A DNA stretch of 64,000 bases from Synechococcus sp. AG-673-F03 (lineage in GTDB: Bacteria > Cyanobacteriota > Cyanobacteriia > PCC-6307 > Cyanobiaceae). The position numbers and the translations under genes were made by a program. Below, in pieces: positions 58,770 through 64,000 of this stretch (the first letter of the stretch is position 1; the number at the start of each line of letters is the position of its first letter). The notes beneath the pieces were generated by a model that did no database searches, was not told the origin of the DNA, and saw nothing but the letters and a program-made list of their open reading frames with translations. The stretch lies in contig QCTJ01000009.1 in assembly GCA_003211205.1 (NCBI GenBank), positions 1-64,000 on the forward strand, read 5' to 3'.

Positions 58770-60137
58770 CTAAAGTTTTTCCATTGAATCCCAGAAGGGT
58801 AAAACACGTCCAGTAAAAATTGCTATAACGGGTCTTTGTCTTAAAATAATATTTGCGGAGACAGACATTCCGGAAAGAAGCTGAAGCTTACGACCTCGAT
58901 AATTCAGATGATCGGAAGCTAAGCTCACAGTAACTGGAAAACGAAAATAGTTATATGTTTGGTCGGGGGAGAGTACATCGGAACCAATAGATTTAACCTT
59001 GCCATCAATATCACCAAACTCATTATAAGGAAAAGCATCAACACGAACATGAACCTTTTGTCCCTTATCAATAAAACCAATATCTTTATTGGTGAGGAAA
59101 ATCCTAGCGACAAGTTGATCAGCTGGTACTATTTTTAAAACAGCTTCGGGTACGTTACCACTAATTACATAACCTGGAGAAGTCGGTTGAAGATCGAAAA
59201 CCACACCCTGGACGGGTGCTTTTATTTTTTGATACTTTAAAGTAAGTTTAGTTTCACTGATTTGATTATCAAGTTCAGCAAGCTGCTTAAGGCCTTCTTC
59301 AACCTTCGTAGAAAAATCAATACGAGTTAAAGCTTGTGTATTAGTAAGCTTCTGCTGAGCTTCTGATAAAGCAGCATTCGCACGAGCCACTGAAGACTTA
59401 AGAGAAGCAACCTCACCTCGCAAAAGCAAAAGATCCTGAAGCTCCTTTAAATAGGTCGATCGTGCAAGCGCACCAACCTTCTCTAAGGGTGAAATATCTT
59501 GGACAACTTGTTCGCGAATAATCAACGCTTCTTTCTTAGCTGATAGTTGTTCTTGGGAAGACAATAGATTTTGCTCTGCCTGCAATACACCAAATCGAGC
59601 TGCTTTGACTCTAGATTCAAATTCAGCACGAAGTGCAGAAAGCTTGCCAGCCTGGTTGGTGTTTAATTGTTCTAAGTCAGCGTCTTCACCAAGTTGAGCT
59701 TTACTAAGTTGTAAATCTGCAGCTACTCTGGAGCGAACCTCTTGAAGGGCTTTAAGTTTGGCAGCTGCAGCCTCTGTATCAATAATCAATAATATCTGAT
59801 CCTTATCAACAAACTCTCCCTCCTTAACAAGAATGTCACGGATAACACCACCAAGAGGGGCTTTAACTTCCTTCGTTGCACCACTCGGTTCTAATTTACC
59901 GACAGCTTGAACGGTCTCATCAATACGCGCAAAACAAGACCATAGGATTCCAAAACCGGCTACTCCTAGAAGGCTATAAAGAATTAAAACGCTCCAACGC
60001 CTACTGGGTTGGAGTGCAGTCCAATGCTGTCGAGAACGATCACGTACTAAGAGATTTACAGCCTTCTCTGATTGTGTTTGTAAACGTGGAAGCGCTCGAT
60101 GTTGAAGCCAATATAAGGGCTTAATTGGTTTTGACAT
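58770..60137 (-). CDS. HlyD-family membrane fusion protein of type I secretion
   Basis: 455 residues from ATG at 60137. Landmarks are a cytoplasmic N-terminus, one membrane helix at about residues 49-68 (VLILYSLLGVAGFGILWSCF), a first lipoyl half with APLGGVIRDILVKEGEFVDK, a long alpha-helical coiled-coil hairpin (about 120-300), the second lipoyl half with IKAPVQGVVFDLQ, and a beta-barrel end. HlyD proteins bridge the inner-membrane ABC exporter and an outer-membrane TolC channel. It lies six bases after the DUF4177-like gene and downstream of the ABC gene on the same strand, so the three probably form one operon. No TolC gene is in the window. Confidence 0.93.
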   Translation of the reverse strand: MSKPIKPLYWLQHRALPRLQTQSEKAVNLLVRDRSRQHWTALQPSRRWSVLILYSLLGVAGFGILWSCFARIDETVQAVGKLEPSGATKEVKAPLGGVIRDILVKEGEFVDKDQILLIIDTEAAAAKLKALQEVRSRVAADLQLSKAQLGEDADLEQLNTNQAGKLSALRAEFESRVKAARFGVLQAEQNLLSSQEQLSAKKEALIIREQVVQDISPLEKVGALARSTYLKELQDLLLLRGEVASLKSSVARANAALSEAQQKLTNTQALTRIDFSTKVEEGLKQLAELDNQISETKLTLKYQKIKAPVQGVVFDLQPTSPGYVISGNVPEAVLKIVPADQLVARIFLTNKDIGFIDKGQKVHVRVDAFPYNEFGDIDGKVKSIGSDVLSPDQTYNYFRFPVTVSLASDHLNYRGRKLQLLSGMSVSANIILRQRPVIAIFTGRVLPFWDSMEKL

Positions 60138-60143
60138 AAAAAC

Positions 60144-60959
60144 TCATCGAAGAAGAGCATCAAAGCGCTCAGAAGTAATCACTTTCCAGAGTCGTTGGGG
60201 TCGACCTCCGTGAACAGAGACCTGTTCACCAAAATAAATGGCAACCAAATTCGATAAGGAACGCTTAGTGATACCAACTTGAAAATTATGCCTCGAGGCA
60301 AAATTAAGTAGACTGGCAGGGGATCGATAGCCTAAAAGACCAGCAGCGCGTGAAGTAGGTATCGGAGTGTCATTAGATAATTGACTCAACAAGTCCGAGG
60401 ATAGAATTGGAACGCTATCATTTAATCGAGAAGGCGTAGAACCAACAGATTCTTGGGCATATCGATTATGTGTAGTACTGAACAATGAGAATTGTTGAGT
60501 TAAGTTAGCGACAAGTGCTTCCAAGCGTTCAAGACGTATATCAGCAGCGTTCGATGAATTAGTAGGAATTGAAGAATCAACGGAGTCATTAGGTGATTGA
60601 TCGCTTGCGTCACTAGGAACAAGAAGTGGACGCTTGAAAATCATAGTTGTCATAGAACCAACCGGAAAAATACCTATGAACTCCCAACCATCTGCACCGA
60701 ATTGGTTGAAAACGTTTTGAAGCTGCAATGCAGGGTGGACAGGTTTTTGAGAAGCCTGTCCAGAAGAAGGATCTTTATGGGATTGAGCGTAATGATCTGG
60801 GAACTCACTCTTTAAATATTGCTCTGAAAATACAGGATCAACCGATGGACGGGGTGATGTATCGGAATCAGGCTGCTGCTGAGCGGGAGTATTATTGATA
60901 TTGACATTTAAGTGTATAACACGTGTTTCCCAACGAGGAATGCCTGAGGGATGCTCCAT
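60144..60959 (-). CDS. DUF4177-like protein of unknown function, between the ABC and HlyD genes
   Basis: 271 residues from ATG at 60959. The N-terminus RWETRVIHLN and the later segment FNQFGADGWEFIGIFPVG followed by MIFKRP match the two ends of DUF4177-type small domains. They are separated by about 60 residues of Pro/Ser/Gln-rich insertion. Residues about 140-165 can form a helix, and residues about 190-225 (IPTSRAAGLLGYRSPASLLNFASRHNF) look like an excisionase/MerR-type helix-turn-helix. Its place inside the secretion operon suggests a regulatory or assembly role for export, but none can be named from sequence. It is soluble, with no membrane helix. Confidence 0.6.
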   Translation of the reverse strand: MEHPSGIPRWETRVIHLNVNINNTPAQQQPDSDTSPRPSVDPVFSEQYLKSEFPDHYAQSHKDPSSGQASQKPVHPALQLQNVFNQFGADGWEFIGIFPVGSMTTMIFKRPLLVPSDASDQSPNDSVDSSIPTNSSNAADIRLERLEALVANLTQQFSLFSTTHNRYAQESVGSTPSRLNDSVPILSSDLLSQLSNDTPIPTSRAAGLLGYRSPASLLNFASRHNFQVGITKRSLSNLVAIYFGEQVSVHGGRPQRLWKVITSERFDALLR

Positions 60960-61043
60960 GTAAAGGGAGAGGAATTACTTGTAGAATACTCTAAAAAGCA
61001 TAAGGCAAATAAAAAGAGTTTGAAGAAGTGGAAACGTTAATGC

Positions 61044-64000
61044 TTATGATGACTCACCGGCAGCTTCCTGCTGACGATATAAAGCGTAGTAGCGCCCTCT
61101 CAACTCAATAAGTTCATCATGGGAGCCGTCCTCAGAAAGAGAGCCTTCATGCATCAAAAGAATTCGATCAGCGGAACGGATAGTGTTTAATCGATGAGTG
61201 ATGAAAAGGACAGTTCGACCACGTAGTGCTTCCATCAAATTCAAACAGACACGACGTTCGGTAGCTACATCAAGGGCACTAGTCGCTTCATCCATGATAA
61301 GAATGCGTGGATTCTGGAGAACAGTCCTAGCAATCGCAATCCTTTGTCGCTGGCCACCAGAGAGTGTGCCACCACGTTCACCTACAGGTGTATTGTATCC
61401 CATCGGTAACTGCATGATGAAGTCATGGGCGCAGGCTATGCGTGCAGCAGAGATGATCTCATCGCTAGAGGCCTCTGGATTGGTAAGTGAAATATTATCC
61501 TGGACAGTGCCTTCAAACAGTAATGACTCCTGAGGCACAATACCAATTTGCCTTCGAAGTGAGTAAAGTTCAACCTTAGCAATATCATAACCATCAATAA
61601 AAATGCGGCCTGACAATGGAGGATAAAGACGTGGTAATAATTTAGTGAGGGTGCTTTTTCCAGATCCAGATTGACCGACAATACCAACAAACTGTCCAGG
61701 GTTAATGACGACAGAGACATTCGAAAGCTGAAGGGGACCTTCTTTGCCAAAACGGAATGAGAGATCTTCATAAATAATTTTGCCCTCAATCTGAGGCATA
61801 GGTATATTAGTACGATCAACAAGTTCAGACTCTTGTGGTGTGTCAACAATGTCCGCAAGTCGTTCCATCGAAAGGGCGGTTTGCTGAAATGTTTGCCAAA
61901 GTTGAACTAAACGCAAAAGTGGACTTGTAACATATCCACCAATAATGCGAAAAGCTATAAGACCTCCTAATGTTAGTTGACCCTGGAGAACAAGCCAAGC
62001 ACCTACACAAAGAACAAGAAGACCAGATAATTGATTTAGAAAATTAGTGAGAGAATTAGCAGTCGTTGAAGTCATTGCATTACGGAATCCCTCAGCAACA
62101 AAACGGGAATAATTTTCTTTCCATCTCCACCTTGCTTTAAGTTCAAAATTCTGAGCTTTAACAGTCTGAATTCCGCTCAAGACTTCAACAAGATGACTCT
62201 GTGTACGAGCATTAAGCTCTGCTTTACTACGCAATTGCCCGCGAACGACAGGGGATATACCAATCGTGATAAGAGCTAGTAGAGGAACAACAACTAAGGC
62301 GACTATGGTAAGAATCCAGCTATACATGAGCATGACAGCGATATAAATCAAAGAAAAGACAGAATCAAGAACTACAGTTAAAGCAGTTCCGGTCAAGAAA
62401 GATCGAATATTTTCCATCTCGCCTAAACGCTGAGAAAGCTCACCGACTGCACGTCGATCAAAATAAGAAAGAGGAAGCTTAAGCAGATGATCTATAATGA
62501 CTTCACCTAGCGACAAATCAATTCTATTAGTTGTTTCTACAAATAAATTTGTACGAAGGGTTGTAAGTACGTTTTCAAAGATAGAGAAGGTAACTAGGAG
62601 TACACCTAATACTGGCAAAGTACTCATTCCATTCTGCCCAATAACCTTGTCAATAATCTGCTGGATAAGCAAAGGATTCATTAACTGGAACAACTGAACA
62701 AACAAGGATGCGACAAGGACCTCAATAAGAGAACGTCGATTCTTGCGAATTGAGGGTATGAACCACTTCAACCCGAATCGAGCCTTAGGAGTAGTCGGTA
62801 AAGTTCGTAACAATAAGACTGGCAGGTCTTTAGTATCTTCAGGAAAAAGGGCAAGGATAGAAGATACAGAACGAGTTACTAGACCTTCACGAGGTGAGCC
62901 AAGCAAGACTTCACCGGGGCGTACAGCATATAAAACACAAAGCTCATCCCCGAGTAAAATCATTGAGGGTGTTGTAACACGCTCAATAAGATCCTCAGGA
63001 ACAGATGCTAGTTGGGTTTGTAGTCCGAGATATTCAGCGATAGCAGCACAAAGCTGCAAAGACAGACCACCACTGCGTTGAATATTTTCATCGAGTAATC
63101 TTGATAGAACATCCGGCTTCAGTGGAAAATCAAGACAACGACCCAGCATTCTGAAACATGCAACAACCTCAGGGATTTGTCCTTCAGCCCGGATCAGAGG
63201 AAAGGAATCTTTTGTAGCTTCAGGTATAAGAGAGGGCTCAGACTCTACTTCATTATTAGAATTGGAAGACTGATGCTGGGATTCGTCAGTTAAATGACTA
63301 CTAGCTGTAGTCAAGGATTTATCTCCTGAATCCCAAGGATCGTTTAAGACAATATCGGATGAATTACTTAGGCTCTGACTAGATATCTGCTGAGTATCAA
63401 CCTGAGAAGCTCCAATTAACGAAGGGGCTAATTTAACAAGTTTGAATGTAAGACGAGAGTCAACTTTAACAAGTGGCAAAAATTCCGAAAGGGGTTTGCC
63501 AATAAAAGGATCAATTATATGAGTATCGTTGTGCGAAGAAGATCTCAAACAAAAAATAAAAGGGGCATCACGAAGATCCGAAAGATCGGATGCTACACAA
63601 TCAAAAACATGTGCAGATGAATGAAGAGAAGCAAACCATTTACGAAAGGATTTTGTATCAGTAGGAATATGTTCGTTAGATATGTAGGGTAAAACAGGAC
63701 CTAGTTGCGGAAATTCAAGACGTTGGTCAAGAGCTTGAAGTAACTCAGTACTCTGAAGTACGAATTTATGAAAGACATCATAATCAAGACTGAATATCTT
63801 GCCAGGACTAGAGATTGTATAACGATAGGTCGACTCATCCGGCAACAGTTGGGGCTGGATTAATTGCGAACTTGAAATGAGTGCGTAAGATATCTGAGAA
63901 CCGGTCTTAGTATCATGAACTGCAGGACCCGACAATCTAATTGTAGAATCGATATTGATATAAACGACAGGATTGGAATCGATAGTAGGGCTCAAAGAAG
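61044..64000 (-). CDS. Type I secretion ABC exporter with C39-like and cNMP-binding-like N-terminal parts (5' partial)
   Basis: The frame is open to the right edge. The apparent first codon is a TTG at 63995 and the codons before it are also open, so the N-terminus is outside the window. Residue numbers here count from that TTG. Residues 1-110 resemble the end of a cyclic-nucleotide-binding fold (TYRYTISSPGKIFSLDYDVF). A C39-like domain at about 275-400 (FRMLGRCLDFPL, SGGLSLQLCAAIAEYLGL) has no convincing catalytic Cys site, as in HlyB-type exporters of RTX proteins. Six membrane helices fall between about 425 and 700. The ATPase has Walker A GQSGSGKST (774-782), signature LSGGQ (878-882), Walker B ILIMDE (898-903) and the H-loop His at 934; all are intact. 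It should power export of the neighbouring exoproteins. It is followed after 84 bases by the DUF4177-like gene. Confidence 0.93.
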   Translation of the reverse strand, partial: SLSPTIDSNPVVYINIDSTIRLSGPAVHDTKTGSQISYALISSSQLIQPQLLPDESTYRYTISSPGKIFSLDYDVFHKFVLQSTELLQALDQRLEFPQLGPVLPYISNEHIPTDTKSFRKWFASLHSSAHVFDCVASDLSDLRDAPFIFCLRSSSHNDTHIIDPFIGKPLSEFLPLVKVDSRLTFKLVKLAPSLIGASQVDTQQISSQSLSNSSDIVLNDPWDSGDKSLTTASSHLTDESQHQSSNSNNEVESEPSLIPEATKDSFPLIRAEGQIPEVVACFRMLGRCLDFPLKPDVLSRLLDENIQRSGGLSLQLCAAIAEYLGLQTQLASVPEDLIERVTTPSMILLGDELCVLYAVRPGEVLLGSPREGLVTRSVSSILALFPEDTKDLPVLLLRTLPTTPKARFGLKWFIPSIRKNRRSLIEVLVASLFVQLFQLMNPLLIQQIIDKVIGQNGMSTLPVLGVLLVTFSIFENVLTTLRTNLFVETTNRIDLSLGEVIIDHLLKLPLSYFDRRAVGELSQRLGEMENIRSFLTGTALTVVLDSVFSLIYIAVMLMYSWILTIVALVVVPLLALITIGISPVVRGQLRSKAELNARTQSHLVEVLSGIQTVKAQNFELKARWRWKENYSRFVAEGFRNAMTSTTANSLTNFLNQLSGLLVLCVGAWLVLQGQLTLGGLIAFRIIGGYVTSPLLRLVQLWQTFQQTALSMERLADIVDTPQESELVDRTNIPMPQIEGKIIYEDLSFRFGKEGPLQLSNVSVVINPGQFVGIVGQSGSGKSTLTKLLPRLYPPLSGRIFIDGYDIAKVELYSLRRQIGIVPQESLLFEGTVQDNISLTNPEASSDEIISAARIACAHDFIMQLPMGYNTPVGERGGTLSGGQRQRIAIARTVLQNPRILIMDEATSALDVATERRVCLNLMEALRGRTVLFITHRLNTIRSADRILLMHEGSLSEDGSHDELIELRGRYYALYRQQEAAGESS

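Noticed and set aside
62743-63081. 112-codon + strand frame inside the ABC exporter gene
   Set aside because: It is antisense to the C39-like and first membrane part of the exporter, whose frame is clearly coding.
61044-63995. TTG at 63995 as the real start of the ABC exporter
   Set aside because: Codons before it are open to the window edge, and the N-terminal domain begins mid-fold, so the gene very likely continues to the right.

Overview
The window looks like an accessory, cell-surface and secretion locus of a marine picocyanobacterium of the Synechococcus/Cyanobium kind. This is an inference from three things: a giant RTX-type protein gene, a type I secretion operon with a cyclic-nucleotide-binding-like ABC exporter, and C-terminal paired calcium loops of a kind I remember from cyanobacterial and other marine bacterial secreted proteins. 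No ribosomal, tRNA or housekeeping gene is present to fix the lineage. All CDS calls come from reading translated sequence; no database search was run.

Region 1 (2-41866, + strand) is a single open reading frame of more than 13,950 codons that is open at the left edge. It encodes a mosaic protein of roughly 1.5 MDa. In order it holds: a helical start; six or seven related modules of about 1-1.3 kb with unrelated inserts at their junctions; one long AT-rich insert with a pancreatic-lipase-like domain whose nucleophile serine is glycine; a large RTX nonapeptide array and three smaller RTX islands; a possible beta-propeller stretch; FG-GAP/VCBS-like calcium loops; a PA14-like domain; FN3-like, cadherin-like and Calx-beta-like domains; a cohesin-like domain; and a C-terminal doublet of dockerin-like calcium loops.

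Region 2 (41931-55874, - strand, convergent with the giant gene) holds four large putative exoproteins without Sec signal peptides. They are an M10-type zinc protease, a cadherin-like/RTX adhesin with a cohesin-like domain, a beta-propeller/FKBP prolyl isomerase/RTX protein, and a vanadium-haloperoxidase-type enzyme with RTX. Three of the four end in the same dockerin-like doublet and the same short terminal helix (IDxLxP-like) as the giant protein. All four are strikingly poor in Lys and Cys and rich in Ser and Leu.

Region 3 (56029-58767) looks regulatory. It has a membrane protein with a zinc ribbon and a degenerate class III cyclase-like domain, a LysR-like regulator, and a divergently transcribed stand-alone HNOBA-like domain protein (HNOBA is the PAS-like domain that normally joins H-NOX to a guanylate cyclase).

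Region 4 (58770-64000, - strand) is a type I secretion operon: an ABC exporter (partial at the right edge), a DUF4177-like protein of unknown role, and a HlyD-family adaptor. No TolC gene is visible. The working model is that this exporter carries the neighbouring exoproteins, including the giant protein, to the surface, with the shared C-terminal doublet and helix as the common address or docking tag, and that the regulator/HNOBA/pseudo-cyclase genes control or sense for the system. The model is inference; the shared tags and gene order are seen directly.
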